DNA of 64,000 bases from NCBI GenBank assembly GCA_905207705.1, contig CAJLMA010000001.1, positions 248,001 to 312,000 of the forward strand, given 5' to 3'. Under the pieces are notes generated by a model. The model was not told the origin of the DNA. It did no database searches and was given only the letters and a program-made list of their open reading frames with translations. The stretch comes from an uncultured Prevotellaceae bacterium (lineage in GTDB: Bacteria; Bacteroidota; Bacteroidia; Bacteroidales; Muribaculaceae). Made by a program: the position numbers and the translations under genes. Shown piece after piece: positions 1-10,354 of the stretch. The number at the start of each line of letters is the position of its first letter. The stretch's first letter is position 1.

Positions 1-3000
1 TCGTGTCAATGACAAATTAACCGAAATTCCGAAATTGGTATTGGTCGTAGGATAGGCTGTTGATGATACAAGAGGTGTATTTACCTGATGATCAAAATAA
101 GCACCCAAGGTGAGACGCTTGCTCAATACATAATTTGCGGTGAAATTAATTGCCAAAGTGCGAGTACCACTTGTAGCTTGCGCTATGTTGGTCTCTATTT
201 TGCGAATAAGGGCATTGTTATTGGACAATGTGAAATCCAAATTCATAGTCAGGTCGTTGCTTACTCCTTGCTGCGACTTTCCTATCTTCAAGACCGAATT
301 AAAATTAGCAATCTTATATCCACCACCTATCACAAGCGACTTGCTCGAAGCCTCCACAAGTTGGCCTGCCGATGAGTTAAGTGTCAATGTACGGCTGTCA
401 CGATACTCTGCGTTGAAAGTGACATTGTTATACATCGTCGCCGAAACACCGATAAGAGGTGCAAATTTCTCGGTTATCGCAACCGACGATATATTGTATG
501 GCGATGTAGGATATGGATTCTGCGTCAATTCACTCTTGCTGAACCCGAGCCCCTCTCCTATCGAAATCCAATCGGAATAACTTGAGAACGAACCCACCGA
601 ATATGTACATTGATAGGCATGAGTAAGCGTGAAGCTGCGGAACAACTTCTTCAACGCATCCATTTTACCCAACCCATCGTAAGTGACACGCCAGTTAGGG
701 AGCATCGCTCCTAATCCCGGGAACGGGTCAAGAGTCACTTTGTTTGGATCTTGCCCTGAATATGCCGCCACAAATGCCGGAATCAACACATCACTGCTTG
801 CCGCATTCACCCCACCATTGGCACTATTATAGGGCTGTCCGGCCAATGCATGATTCTTCATAAATCCGGTAGTAGGATATGTGGCGCCCCTATAACGAGC
901 CTCTATCCTCTGAGCAACGATAGGTATGTTCTCAAGGAACTTATTGAATGCGCCGCTTGCATAGCCGTCATCGGCCGATGCTCCACGCAATGCTGTGGCA
1001 ATCGCACAGTGGGTCTTTGTATAGCTTCCCGAATAGGTGGTAGTCATGTCATCATACATGAACATTATCTGGTTTGTACGATTGTCGGTGCGATTGGTCG
1101 TCAATGTTATTTTAAGACCCTTTATCGGTTCCAAGCCAATCTCGGCGCTGAACTCTTCGGCACGCGAAAATAATGCCGGAGTTGTCTGAGTTTCGTCACC
1201 AAGCAGCCATCCACGGTCTTTTGCCTTTTTGACATAGTTTTCATCTATGAAACCGAACGCGAAATCAAGTCCCGGAGCAAGCATGTCGTAGTGTGTCGAT
1301 TGGCCGAACACGTCGCCAATCTCGGGCAAGAACTGCGGCAACATGAGCGACTGCGTACGCTTGTAACGGATGCTCACATTTCTTACCATCATCCCGAAAC
1401 GTGTCGCGTATTGACCGGCTTCACGCCAGAAATTTTTCTTCTCACTCTTATCCTCAAGCACAGTCACTTTTATATTGTCTGTTCCACGACTCAATATCTC
1501 GATGCTATTGGCATCCACGACACGGGTCTTTATGGCATAACGCTTGCCTGTCGACGTTACCGCGCTCACTTTAACTTTCTTCGTACGCAAATTATGACGC
1601 AACACTACCGACGTGTCTGCCTTCAACATCACGGTACGTTCAAACCTTTTTGGTCTCTTGCTGGCCGACGAAGAACGACTTGTACTACTGAATCGCTTAT
1701 TTACATCCCTGAGGTACTTGAACTTATTATAAAACTGCTCGAGGTTCAACCGTCCGTCGATATTCCAAGATGATTGATTGGTAACGGTATGCCCCGATTC
1801 CACTCCATCGACCGAAGTCCCTCGCTCCCAATCATAAGTAGAATTGTAAGTTACCGACGCATTCATGAAATTCAATGCCGGTATAGAATTGAACGGTGCC
1901 TTATATGTGGCTACGAACGACTGATTATAAGAATATGGCGTACCAAGGTCCTTTATGCTTTGCATAATTGAATCTTTCCACAATTTATATTTGTCGGGGA
2001 ATAGCTTCTTATTCACAGCCCCTATCGGCTCTTCAATGTGGGCCGTCGTATTGGAATTAAACGACACGTTGAACGACTTGGTAAAATTCCAGTTCAATGC
2101 AAATTGACGATCCCATAAGAAATTCTTGCTCACCGACACCGGCAAGTCTATGTCACTGTCGGTATTGTTACGTTCCTGCTGTTCGTAATAATATCGTGAT
2201 ATGTTTGTATAAAATTCTATTGAAGAAGGCAACCAGTTAAATTCCCAATCTTTCAAGAATTTGACATTTTTAGACTTGCTCTTCAATCCAGAGAATGGCT
2301 TGAAGGGCTTTATGTAAGGAGAATAACTATATTGCAAGCTTCCACGATAGTCGCTCGTGTTTTCATATTCGTTATCCGGGTCTACATTTCTTTGCTTGTT
2401 TGACGAATAACTGAACGTGAAATTGGCCGGATCCCATGGCATTGGATTCTTGCTCTGCACATCAAAGCGCAATCCCGACACGCTGAAACTCTTCACCGTC
2501 TGCCTCGTTATTGCAAAAGATTCTATGGAATCGCGCTGTGCGTCAGTTGCACACGCATCAAGAGCATCTTTCAACAAGATATCCTCGTCAAGCGGATTAT
2601 ACTTCGGAGTGGTTTTCTCCTTAGTCATCGAGAAGTATATAGGTGCTGTCAATTTGGCTTTTTCCGGCAAGAATCGTCCCATGTCAACCTGAACGGCAAC
2701 ATTATATTGTCCGTAATCTTCCAGATTGCGTTGCGACAATCCTTGATCCACCGAACCAAATCCGACGGTTTCCTTATGTCCGCCTATGTTAATCGTAGCA
2801 ATATCGCTTATCGACAGGTTCATATTTCCTTTAGCAGCCCAACCACCCTCGTTGTCAAAGTCGGTCACTCGCAACTCGTCGGTCCATACTATGCAATCCT
2901 TGGTCGATGGGGAATTATTGCGCACACCTATCATGATTACACGCACGTCGCTCAATGAAGGATTACCCTTGACGGTAACGCGGTTGTTCCGTGAATCATA

Positions 3001-6000
3001 TTCTGAATATTCCTGATTATACGAGACTCCTGACATTCCGGCCATCTTATAAGCGTTACGATTCTTCTTCAGATTGGTAAATACCGAAAGTTCACAATCA
3101 AGGCGGTTACGTTCGGGCCATACTGCAAGACGGTCGGTATCGCTATTGCCATTATACTGTCCTTCGGGTGTCAAGTCGAGAGGTATTTCATATTCATAGT
3201 AGTTATTCTTTATATCCGACCCGAGACGTATAAACATCGACACATCGCCATCCGACAATCCGGTAACATCGTCAACGAGAGCCTCATTGTGGACATGCAT
3301 CTGCAACCGCTTGTATATACGCAAATCAAGGCTTGTATTCTTGTACACGGCTCTTGCGTCGCCTGCCTGCAATCCGCGCACCTCAAGCGACATTGACTGC
3401 TCGTTCAACTGTGTCACCTGCGCCTGGCTCGGATCCACTATACGTGTCACGCCCGGAGGCAACACATAATTCACCGGCGTCCTTCCTGCATTTTCCTCTA
3501 TGTTGACCGCGCTTACGTCGATACTTCCCTCAGCAGGAGCATCGCCTCGCTGATTGAGATTATAATCATAAGTGCGCCATTCTCCCCTGACAAGTTCCAA
3601 TGTGGCAAAACGCAAGAATGTCGGATTTTTAAATCCTGTCATGAACATCCTTATGAAACGAATAGTGGAGAAATCGGAAATCGAACCAACTACCTTGTCA
3701 TAGTCGCTCAATGGTATCTTGAATTGATACCATTCTACGGGTGTCTGGTTACCGTCGCGAGTGGTGACGACAGTTTCGCGCTTGTCGGTAATGTAATTCT
3801 GCCCCACCACAAAATCCTCGGGACGTATTGAAATACGATACTGGTAATATCGCTCATATTCATTAAGCGTGTTGTCTTGGTTTATGTCTTCAACATCGGG
3901 TACGCTGCGAGCCGACTGGTAAAGGCCGTCTGCAACCTCATCGCTCGACAATGAGTTGCCTTCAGTACCATTATAATGCTTATAACGTTCCAATATCGAC
4001 AATTCCTGTTCATCATAGTCATAACCACGATAAAAATGATAGTTATCGCTGGCCGGGTCATTGAGCGGAGAGAATTGGTCTTGTTCCATTTCGGCAATCA
4101 CGTTGGCCGGCAAACGCATTCGCAATTCTTCTATAAACTTCGCATAACTTTCATGGGAGAACTCATCGTCGTTTGACAATCCGTCAAGACCTACGTCCTG
4201 AAGTGTGCGTGCGCCCGAAGCATTATCAAAAGCGTATGTGAGCGAAGTCTGAGTCGACACACGTCCCCACACGGTCTCAAGCATATACTGGTCACTCCCG
4301 TTGGCCGGTATTCCGTTTTCATAAGATTTGTATCCATCTTTCAAGATGTCTTCACTCACCTCTCCCAAGTTGAAATATAGGTCACCACCTTCGGTATTCG
4401 GATTTTCAGGATCAAGGAAAGGACTCATCATCCAAAATTGTATATACTCAATGTTGGAACTTTCAAAATTGGTATTGTCGAGCTTACGCATTATGCCACC
4501 CCATCGTTTCTCCGGATTCAACAACGACCCGTCAGGAGCTATGTTGGTGGCATCTAAGTTATAAGGGCCACGCTCGCTCGGATAGAATGCCAAGTTGAGA
4601 GTTTGCAACGTCGAAGACTCTCCATAATTAAGTTCACGATTGGGGAAAAGCTCGTCATACTCAACTTCACGCACATACGGATGTGAAAGCTGGGCAAGGT
4701 CGTTTCTTATGTAACCCGGAGCAAGCGACGAGTTGCGTTGCGTAAAAAGACGGTCTATATAATACCACGCCAATAATGCACGGTTTTTTCCGTAATTGAT
4801 ATTATTGCTCTCCCCGGCTTCAGGGAAAAGGGCATTTTCTCCGGAATCGTATGGCGTTGCCGACAAGAACCAAGAATATGGCGAGCGCAAATCAATTCCT
4901 GTCTGCGTCGACTCGAAATCATCTATGTAAGAGCTTCCTTCTGAAGATCCTGTATGCTTCTGATGCGGTACCAATTGAGCAAATTCACCCGTCAAGTTTA
5001 TCGAAGACGGTGCCGTGGCATTTACAGTCGGAATCTTATTCAAGAGATTGGTCAGCCACATAAAATCGGTATTATATGCAAAATTAAACCCCCAAATGCT
5101 GTTTGTAACAACCTCATCGCCTATCGCCACCTTTTCGGTGAGCGGTTTTTCGGAATAGTGCATCACCGTAGCCCCCAAATTGAAATCCTTTGAAAATTGG
5201 TAGTTCAAATCAAGGCCTAACAAGGTCTTGCGCTGCATGCTGAAATTGGACTGATTCTCCAGCGACACATTTATGCTCGTTCCGGCATCGATAATACTCT
5301 GATTGGTAATAGTGACTATACCCATGTTATAGTCTACAATGTAGTCGCTGTTTTCGGTCAATGTCACGCCACCGGCAGTAACTACAACCGAACCACGAGG
5401 CACGTTCATGGCATTAAGCCTGATTTGAGCTCCCGATGATGCTTGATATTCACCGGTCAACGTAAATTTATTTTTATCTTGAATCTGCCTTGCCACAGTC
5501 AACGTCGAATCATACAACTCTTGATACACATATTTATCAGCAATGGCATCATTCCCTATTTTGTCGCGCAAATGCCGTCCGAAAGGTTCTGCTACCGGGA
5601 AAATCACCTTACCAGTAGCCGCAAGAATCGTATAGCCCTCTATATAATCAAATCGACCGTCAGGATTAGTTTGATTGTTAGAATCAAGGCGATCGACATT
5701 TAACACTTGAATAAGAGGTACCCCATTGATATTGCCTTCAGGAATATAACTTATTTCCGTGCCTGTAGTATCACTCAAGTATTTGACATTCAACTTAAAA
5801 TTTTCCTTTTGCACCTGATATGCGCCAAGCGAATACACATTCTTCATCATCAACTTCCACATAGGCAACTTGGGGGAAACTGTCGCTCCCTTCAACATCT
5901 TCACATACAGTGATTGGTCGGTTGATGATATGTCTCCCGAAAATTCACCCACTTGATAAGTATTTCCTCGATAAGTGTATTGATAAGCCACGGCAAGCAC

Positions 6001-7440
6001 TTCATCGGCGTTAAGAGCCGAACGCAACGATATATATCCCAACGATGCGTTTAATGTATATTCCGACGATTGTAGCAGACGCGCACTCTCCACTTTTTCA
6101 TAATCGCGGCCACCTTCTATGCCATAAGCCGAAAGAGGCTGCAACGCAGTTGATACCTGGCTTATGTATCGGGCATCGGGATAATCGGTCTTTATTTCAT
6201 TCAACAAGTTATTTGAATTGTTGGTGGGATTATCCATCGACATGTCAGGAATCCAGTGATCGCTTGCAAGCCTGCTGTTTTCTCCAAGGTCCATAAACGC
6301 AACGATGTTGCGCGACTCATCATAGTCCTTGCGTTTGTTAGTTACCCACACCTCGATGCGAGTAATGTTTATACCCGACGACACAAGCGGCAATCGGGCA
6401 GTAAATGAATCGTAATTGTCATAAAAGAACTGAGAAAGGAAAAAGTGGCGGTTCTCGTCATATTCGTCGCAATTTATTGTAAACGACGTGGTCTGCACGC
6501 CTCCGTCGGTCTGCACGCTCTGCGTTTCTGAATTTTGCTGCGATACAAGGGCGGTAGCTGTCAATTTACCGAATTGCAACGTTGTCTTGACACCAAACAA
6601 AGCAGTGCTTCCCCTTATAAGGGTCGACCCGGTTGTCATGCTCACATTTCCGGCTTCTATCGACTTTATTATCTCATCCTCCTCTCCTTCATATTGCAAT
6701 TTGAGGTTTTGCGAGTCAAAATCAAATGTTGCGTCGGTATTATAGTTCATGTTGAACTTCATCTTATTCCCGACCGAAGCATTGATTGTCGCCTGTATTT
6801 TTTGGTCGAAATCAAAATATGTGCTGCGACGGGCTGATACCGACAATGCAGGATTGTCAGTCTTATTCATTTTCATACCCATCGTCACCTGCACCGATCC
6901 TTGCGTTTTCAATTGCACGCCGCCGGGACCAAATACCTTTTCAAGAGGCCCGAGAGCAAAATTCATGTCAAGGAAATTGAACGGGTCTTTCTTTTCTTGA
7001 GCAAGGTCAGCATTCTTCTGCCTGTAATATTCCTGCATCGACTGTCTGAGCACAAGATTATTATACTCGTCGGACGACAACATGAACGGAGTGGCAATCT
7101 CTTTGTCGCCAAGTTTAGTCCTGATTATGTAGCATCCTGTTTCATAATCATACTCAGCCTCTGTGGTAATGTTCGACGGATTTTTAAGATCGGCCGAATA
7201 AATGTTATTTTCAAGTTCGTCATAAGAATCGGGTACAGTCGGACGCACGGCAAACGGTGTCACTATCGTATCGCTGGAAGATGCAGCCTGTCGATTCTCA
7301 GGAACCGGAGGCGGAGGCAGCAACTCGGAATTGCGATACTGGCCATAAGAATAGAAGCAGAACACTGAACACAACAACAGCATCCCGCCAATAGTAACAG
7401 CCAGCAATTTTGATTCACTACCTTTAAATCCGGTTTTCAT
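1..7440 (-). CDS. sprA: T9SS translocon protein SprA/Sov (3' end at window edge)
   Basis: SprA (Sov in Porphyromonas) is the very large outer-membrane barrel through which type IX secretion cargo crosses the outer membrane. The reading frame is open from the ATG at 7440 to base 1, about 2480 codons; the family is about 2400-2500 residues. Seen: an N-terminal hydrophobic segment (residues about 10-32), a proline-rich stretch, then the family-typical GPLEKVFGPGGVQLKTQGS near residue 180, followed by many short beta-strand repeats. The last visible residues read PTTNTNFGISVNLSLTR, which looks like the natural C-terminus, so the stop codon probably lies just outside the window. It follows ruvA by 66 bp on the same strand; I recall the ruvA-sprA pairing from other Bacteroidota. 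Its presence fits the two sorting-domain cargo proteins elsewhere in the window. Confidence 0.95.
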   Translation of the reverse strand, partial: MKTGFKGSESKLLAVTIGGMLLLCSVFCFYSYGQYRNSELLPPPPVPENRQAASSSDTIVTPFAVRPTVPDSYDELENNIYSADLKNPSNITTEAEYDYETGCYIIRTKLGDKEIATPFMLSSDEYNNLVLRQSMQEYYRQKNADLAQEKKDPFNFLDMNFALGPLEKVFGPGGVQLKTQGSVQVTMGMKMNKTDNPALSVSARRSTYFDFDQKIQATINASVGNKMKFNMNYNTDATFDFDSQNLKLQYEGEEDEIIKSIEAGNVSMTTGSTLIRGSTALFGVKTTLQFGKLTATALVSQQNSETQSVQTDGGVQTTSFTINCDEYDENRHFFLSQFFYDNYDSFTARLPLVSSGINITRIEVWVTNKRKDYDESRNIVAFMDLGENSRLASDHWIPDMSMDNPTNNSNNLLNEIKTDYPDARYISQVSTALQPLSAYGIEGGRDYEKVESARLLQSSEYTLNASLGYISLRSALNADEVLAVAYQYTYRGNTYQVGEFSGDISSTDQSLYVKMLKGATVSPKLPMWKLMMKNVYSLGAYQVQKENFKLNVKYLSDTTGTEISYIPEGNINGVPLIQVLNVDRLDSNNQTNPDGRFDYIEGYTILAATGKVIFPVAEPFGRHLRDKIGNDAIADKYVYQELYDSTLTVARQIQDKNKFTLTGEYQASSGAQIRLNAMNVPRGSVVVTAGGVTLTENSDYIVDYNMGIVTITNQSIIDAGTSINVSLENQSNFSMQRKTLLGLDLNYQFSKDFNLGATVMHYSEKPLTEKVAIGDEVVTNSIWGFNFAYNTDFMWLTNLLNKIPTVNATAPSSINLTGEFAQLVPHQKHTGSSEGSSYIDDFESTQTGIDLRSPYSWFLSATPYDSGENALFPEAGESNNINYGKNRALLAWYYIDRLFTQRNSSLAPGYIRNDLAQLSHPYVREVEYDELFPNRELNYGESSTLQTLNLAFYPSERGPYNLDATNIAPDGSLLNPEKRWGGIMRKLDNTNFESSNIEYIQFWMMSPFLDPENPNTEGGDLYFNLGEVSEDILKDGYKSYENGIPANGSDQYMLETVWGRVSTQTSLTYAFDNASGARTLQDVGLDGLSNDDEFSHESYAKFIEELRMRLPANVIAEMEQDQFSPLNDPASDNYHFYRGYDYDEQELSILERYKHYNGTEGNSLSSDEVADGLYQSARSVPDVEDINQDNTLNEYERYYQYRISIRPEDFVVGQNYITDKRETVVTTRDGNQTPVEWYQFKIPLSDYDKVVGSISDFSTIRFIRMFMTGFKNPTFLRFATLELVRGEWRTYDYNLNQRGDAPAEGSIDVSAVNIEENAGRTPVNYVLPPGVTRIVDPSQAQVTQLNEQSMSLEVRGLQAGDARAVYKNTSLDLRIYKRLQMHVHNEALVDDVTGLSDGDVSMFIRLGSDIKNNYYEYEIPLDLTPEGQYNGNSDTDRLAVWPERNRLDCELSVFTNLKKNRNAYKMAGMSGVSYNQEYSEYDSRNNRVTVKGNPSLSDVRVIMIGVRNNSPSTKDCIVWTDELRVTDFDNEGGWAAKGNMNLSISDIATINIGGHKETVGFGSVDQGLSQRNLEDYGQYNVAVQVDMGRFLPEKAKLTAPIYFSMTKEKTTPKYNPLDEDILLKDALDACATDAQRDSIESFAITRQTVKSFSVSGLRFDVQSKNPMPWDPANFTFSYSSNKQRNVDPDNEYENTSDYRGSLQYSYSPYIKPFKPFSGLKSKSKNVKFLKDWEFNWLPSSIEFYTNISRYYYEQQERNNTDSDIDLPVSVSKNFLWDRQFALNWNFTKSFNVSFNSNTTAHIEEPIGAVNKKLFPDKYKLWKDSIMQSIKDLGTPYSYNQSFVATYKAPFNSIPALNFMNASVTYNSTYDWERGTSVDGVESGHTVTNQSSWNIDGRLNLEQFYNKFKYLRDVNKRFSSTSRSSSASKRPKRFERTVMLKADTSVVLRHNLRTKKVKVSAVTSTGKRYAIKTRVVDANSIEILSRGTDNIKVTVLEDKSEKKNFWREAGQYATRFGMMVRNVSIRYKRTQSLMLPQFLPEIGDVFGQSTHYDMLAPGLDFAFGFIDENYVKKAKDRGWLLGDETQTTPALFSRAEEFSAEIGLEPIKGLKITLTTNRTDNRTNQIMFMYDDMTTTYSGSYTKTHCAIATALRGASADDGYASGAFNKFLENIPIVAQRIEARYRGATYPTTGFMKNHALAGQPYNSANGGVNAASSDVLIPAFVAAYSGQDPNKVTLDPFPGLGAMLPNWRVTYDGLGKMDALKKLFRSFTLTHAYQCTYSVGSFSSYSDWISIGEGLGFSKSELTQNPYPTSPYNISSVAITEKFAPLIGVSATMYNNVTFNAEYRDSRTLTLNSSAGQLVEASSKSLVIGGGYKIANFNSVLKIGKSQQGVSNDLTMNLDFTLSNNNALIRKIETNIAQATSGTRTLAINFTANYVLSKRLTLGAYFDHQVNTPLVSSTAYPTTNTNFGISVNLSLTR

Positions 7441-7506
7441 TTAATGTCTTTATTCACTAACTTTCTCGTCGCAAACGCGCACAACATGAACCTTTATGCC
7501 ACAATG

Positions 7507-8091
7507 TCACAACATTTTCAAAGCCTGCTTTATAGCCTCTTCCACTGTTATCGAGCTATTGGCAGTCAACAACTTGGCCAAAACTTTATTTGAAACCGAC
7601 TGTGAAAATCCAAGCATCACAAGCGCGGCCAAAGCCTCTTCGTAGACCTCGTTGTGCACGGGCATCTTTTCTATTAACGGCAAAGAATCATTTTTTATTT
7701 TATCCTTAAGGTCAACAATTATTCTCTGGGCCGTTTTTGCTCCGATTCCCTTGACAGCCTTCAAAGAATTGACATTGCCCGAAGCTATTGACGCACTCAA
7801 GTCTTCGGGCGTGATGGCCGACAACATCATACGAGCCATGCTCGGCCCTACACCAGACACACTTATCAGCAACAAAAACAACTCTCGCTCGCGCTTATCG
7901 CAGAATCCATACAACAGATGCGCATCTTCTCTTATGGATTCATAAATGTAAAGCGTGGCATTCTTATCGGCCTTTTGTAATTTTTCATAGGTGTACAATG
8001 AAATATTAACCATATACCCGATGCCGTGATTGTCCATTATGGCATAAGCAGGGGTCAACTCAGCGAGTTCGCCTTTTATATAATCTATCAT
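7507..8091 (-). CDS. ruvA: Holliday junction branch migration protein RuvA
   Basis: RuvA binds four-way DNA junctions as a tetramer and directs the RuvB helicase during recombination repair. The 194-residue protein has the normal family length. It begins with the typical MIDYIKGELAEL OB-fold start, has tandem helix-hairpin-helix motifs at residues 80-86 (GVGPSMA) and 115-121 (GIGAKTA), and a C-terminal helical domain that would contact RuvB. It lies between cdaA (47-bp gap) and sprA (66-bp gap) on the same strand, so it is probably part of a folP-cdaA-ruvA-sprA transcript. Confidence 0.97.
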   Translation of the reverse strand: MIDYIKGELAELTPAYAIMDNHGIGYMVNISLYTYEKLQKADKNATLYIYESIREDAHLLYGFCDKRERELFLLLISVSGVGPSMARMMLSAITPEDLSASIASGNVNSLKAVKGIGAKTAQRIIVDLKDKIKNDSLPLIEKMPVHNEVYEEALAALVMLGFSQSVSNKVLAKLLTANSSITVEEAIKQALKML

Positions 8092-8138
8092 TTTACCAAC
8101 AAAAATATTCTATGTAATCCTATTTTATGCGAGATTTA

Positions 8139-8906
8139 TTATTCGCACAATTCCGACAACTTGTTTTCAAGCGTCGTGTTCGACAATTTCAAGTGTAATG
8201 CACCTTTATAGGCCATTGAAATGTTTCCGGTCTCTTCCGATACCACTATTGCTATGGCATCGGTTGCCTGGGCAATTCCGAGTGCCGAGCGGTGTCGCAA
8301 ACCGAGATTACGCGGGAGGTTGGTATCATGCGACACAGGCAAAATGCAGCCTGCCGACACGATTTTCTCTCCTGCTATTATCATTGCCCCGTCATGTAAC
8401 GGACTATTCTTGAAAAATATGTTCTCAATGAGACGAGTGTTTATATTCGCGTCTATTATATCTCCCGAATGCTCATAATCGTCGAGCAACATACGTTGCT
8501 GAATGACAATCAACGCGCCTGTCTTTGACTTCGACATGTTCATGCAGGCATACACCACGGGCAAAATCCATTTCTTGCCATTATCGGCGGTGGCTGTGTG
8601 GTGCCTGCTGAACAAATGATTGATAAACGACCATCGCTTGTGTGAACCAAGCTCCACAAGGAAACGTTTTATCTGGTCCTGGAATATTATGACAATGATT
8701 ATAAGCCCTATGTTGACAAACATGTCCATGATGGTACCTATGAGACGCATGTCAAGAATCTCCGACATTACCACCCATGCCACAATAAAAGCCAATATGC
8801 CGAAAAATATGTTTATAGTTCCCGACTCTTTCATCAGCCGGTATATGTAAAACATCAATGTGGCAACCACGATGATGTCGATTGCATCTTTTATACCAAA
8901 AGACAT
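8139..8906 (-). CDS. cdaA: Diadenylate cyclase, CdaA type
   Basis: Makes cyclic di-AMP from two ATP molecules. The 255-residue protein has the CdaA layout: about three hydrophobic membrane segments within residues 8-77, then a DAC (DisA_N) catalytic domain with the DGA motif at residues 172-174 and the RHR motif at residues 204-206, both needed for catalysis in this family. It is therefore a membrane-anchored cyclase. It is followed by ruvA and preceded by folP (39-bp gap), all on the minus strand; neighbouring cdaA and folP genes are familiar in Bacteroidota. No c-di-AMP phosphodiesterase or receptor is evident in this window. Confidence 0.94.
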   Translation of the reverse strand: MSFGIKDAIDIIVVATLMFYIYRLMKESGTINIFFGILAFIVAWVVMSEILDMRLIGTIMDMFVNIGLIIIVIIFQDQIKRFLVELGSHKRWSFINHLFSRHHTATADNGKKWILPVVYACMNMSKSKTGALIVIQQRMLLDDYEHSGDIIDANINTRLIENIFFKNSPLHDGAMIIAGEKIVSAGCILPVSHDTNLPRNLGLRHRSALGIAQATDAIAIVVSEETGNISMAYKGALHLKLSNTTLENKLSELCE

Positions 8907-8945
8907 AGCGAAATTATGTTTATATGTTCCTCTTTATCAAAAATA

Positions 8946-9818
8946 TCATTTTGTCCATTGCCATCCTCCTGTAGTAGCGCCTACGAGCTTCACCGCTTCA
9001 ACAGCCTCATGCACGTCATGCACTCGCAGTATATGTGCGCCATGCAGCAAGGCGATAGTATTCAATACCGTAGTACCGTTAAGCGCATCGACAGGTTGCA
9101 CGCCGAGTGTCTTGCATATCATCGACTTGCGCGACATGCCAATGAGCAATGGCAGTCCAAACGAGTGAAACTCTTCCAGTTTGTCGAGCATGGTAAAGTT
9201 TTGCTCAAGATTCTTGCTGAAACCAAATCCAGGATCAATGATAATGTCGCACACGCCCATCGACCTAAGTTCATCAACACGACGCCCAAGCTCAATCATC
9301 ACACCGGCCAAAACTCCGTCAGCTCCATAATTGCATAGCGACATCATGTTCAATGGTGTTCCTCTCATGTGCATCAATATATAAGGGACATGCAAGTCGG
9401 CCACCGTCTGAAACATCATGCTGTCCATGTTTCCTCCTGATATGTCGTTTATTATATGTACGCCCCACTCAAGCACGCATTTTCTTGCCACGTCTGCCCT
9501 GAATGTGTCAATTGACATGATAACATCTTGCGAAACTGCTTTTACTGCTTTTATTCCAACTTCAAGCCTTCTCAATTCCTCTGCGGCCGATATATCGGCC
9601 GCACCGGGACGAGACGAATACCCACCCACGTCAATGATATCGACACCATCGGCTATCATTTTCTCTATACGCTTCACAAGGATTTGATTATCTGTTCCGC
9701 ATCGACTTCCTTCATAAAACGAATCGGGAGTAACATTGAGGATTCCCATAACAAGAGGGCGATTTATATCCATGAGCTTCCCTCCGACGTTCATGAAATA
9801 ATTTTTGAACTTAGACAC
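8946..9818 (-). CDS. folP: Dihydropteroate synthase
   Basis: Condenses 6-hydroxymethyl-7,8-dihydropterin diphosphate with p-aminobenzoate in folate synthesis; it is the sulfonamide target. Seen: the first signature GILNVTPDSF (about residues 25-34), the second signature DVGGYSSRPGA, an IDTFRADVA strand, the INDISGG motif, and a C-terminal RVHDVHEAVEAVK segment. At 290 residues it has the usual length. Upstream of cdaA on the same strand. A nearer in-frame ATG at residue 9 or 16 could also serve as start; the longer form is kept because nothing overlaps it. Confidence 0.95.
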   Translation of the reverse strand: MSKFKNYFMNVGGKLMDINRPLVMGILNVTPDSFYEGSRCGTDNQILVKRIEKMIADGVDIIDVGGYSSRPGAADISAAEELRRLEVGIKAVKAVSQDVIMSIDTFRADVARKCVLEWGVHIINDISGGNMDSMMFQTVADLHVPYILMHMRGTPLNMMSLCNYGADGVLAGVMIELGRRVDELRSMGVCDIIIDPGFGFSKNLEQNFTMLDKLEEFHSFGLPLLIGMSRKSMICKTLGVQPVDALNGTTVLNTIALLHGAHILRVHDVHEAVEAVKLVGATTGGWQWTK

Positions 9819-9905
9819 TTTCTTAATTTTCCTAATGAAACATTATACTTATTATGCGAAATTACATCAAAGTCGGCACATAGCCAAGATGACAATTAAA
9901 ATACT

Positions 9906-10196
9906 TCAATAAACAGGTATTTCCTCTATTTCCCTAACGGGGATTTGCTCAACTTTTTTCTTTTCCTTGCGTTTTTCATTAATGGTAGTATCTATCTGTG
10001 CCGAATCTATTTCAGCACGAAATCTGTCAAGTTCTTCCATCATCTCTTCCACTTCGACAGGAAGTGATTGATGTCGCGACACATAGTATCTCACCACGGT
10101 AACCAATAAAATTAGGCACAGTACTGCCAACACCGCCACACGCTGTCCTCGAGGGATCCTAAGCCAAGCAGTTTTCTGTAAAAATTTCATTCTCAT
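9906..10196 (-). CDS. Small single-pass membrane protein of unknown function
   Basis: A 96-residue protein that I do not recognise. Seen: a basic N-terminus, one strongly hydrophobic segment at about residues 22-40, then a charged helical tail rich in Glu, Lys and Arg that ends in EIEEIPVY. It would be inserted with the tail on one side of the inner membrane. The N-terminal half loosely recalls the membrane anchor of Bacteroidales helix-hairpin-helix (ComEA-like) proteins, but no HhH domain follows. It precedes folP by 87 bp on the same strand and may head that transcript. ATG codons at 10196 and 10190 are both possible starts. Confidence 0.6.
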   Translation of the reverse strand: MRMKFLQKTAWLRIPRGQRVAVLAVLCLILLVTVVRYYVSRHQSLPVEVEEMMEELDRFRAEIDSAQIDTTINEKRKEKKKVEQIPVREIEEIPVY

Positions 10197-10299
10197 TAAA
10201 CTCCCGTAGCAGCTTTACTGCATATTGTATCTGTAATATAACTTTTTGATTACAAAAATAATGAATTAAAAGTTTTCCGGGATTAAGCGGCCAGTTTAT

Positions 10300-10331
10300 T
10301 TTGGCGCATTTGACAAAAAACATTAATTTTG
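10300..10331 (+). promoter_or_regulatory. Bacteroidota-type promoter of the VanZ-like gene
   Basis: A TTTG at 10300-10303 is followed after 20 bp by TAATTTTG at 10324-10331. This matches the -33 TTTG / -7 TAnnTTTG consensus of the Bacteroidota housekeeping sigma factor. The inferred transcript would start near 10338, upstream of the ATG at 10355 and downstream of a longer possible start at 10301, which supports the shorter protein. Confidence 0.6.
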
Positions 10332-10354
10332 TTGACACTAATCCAATTATATCT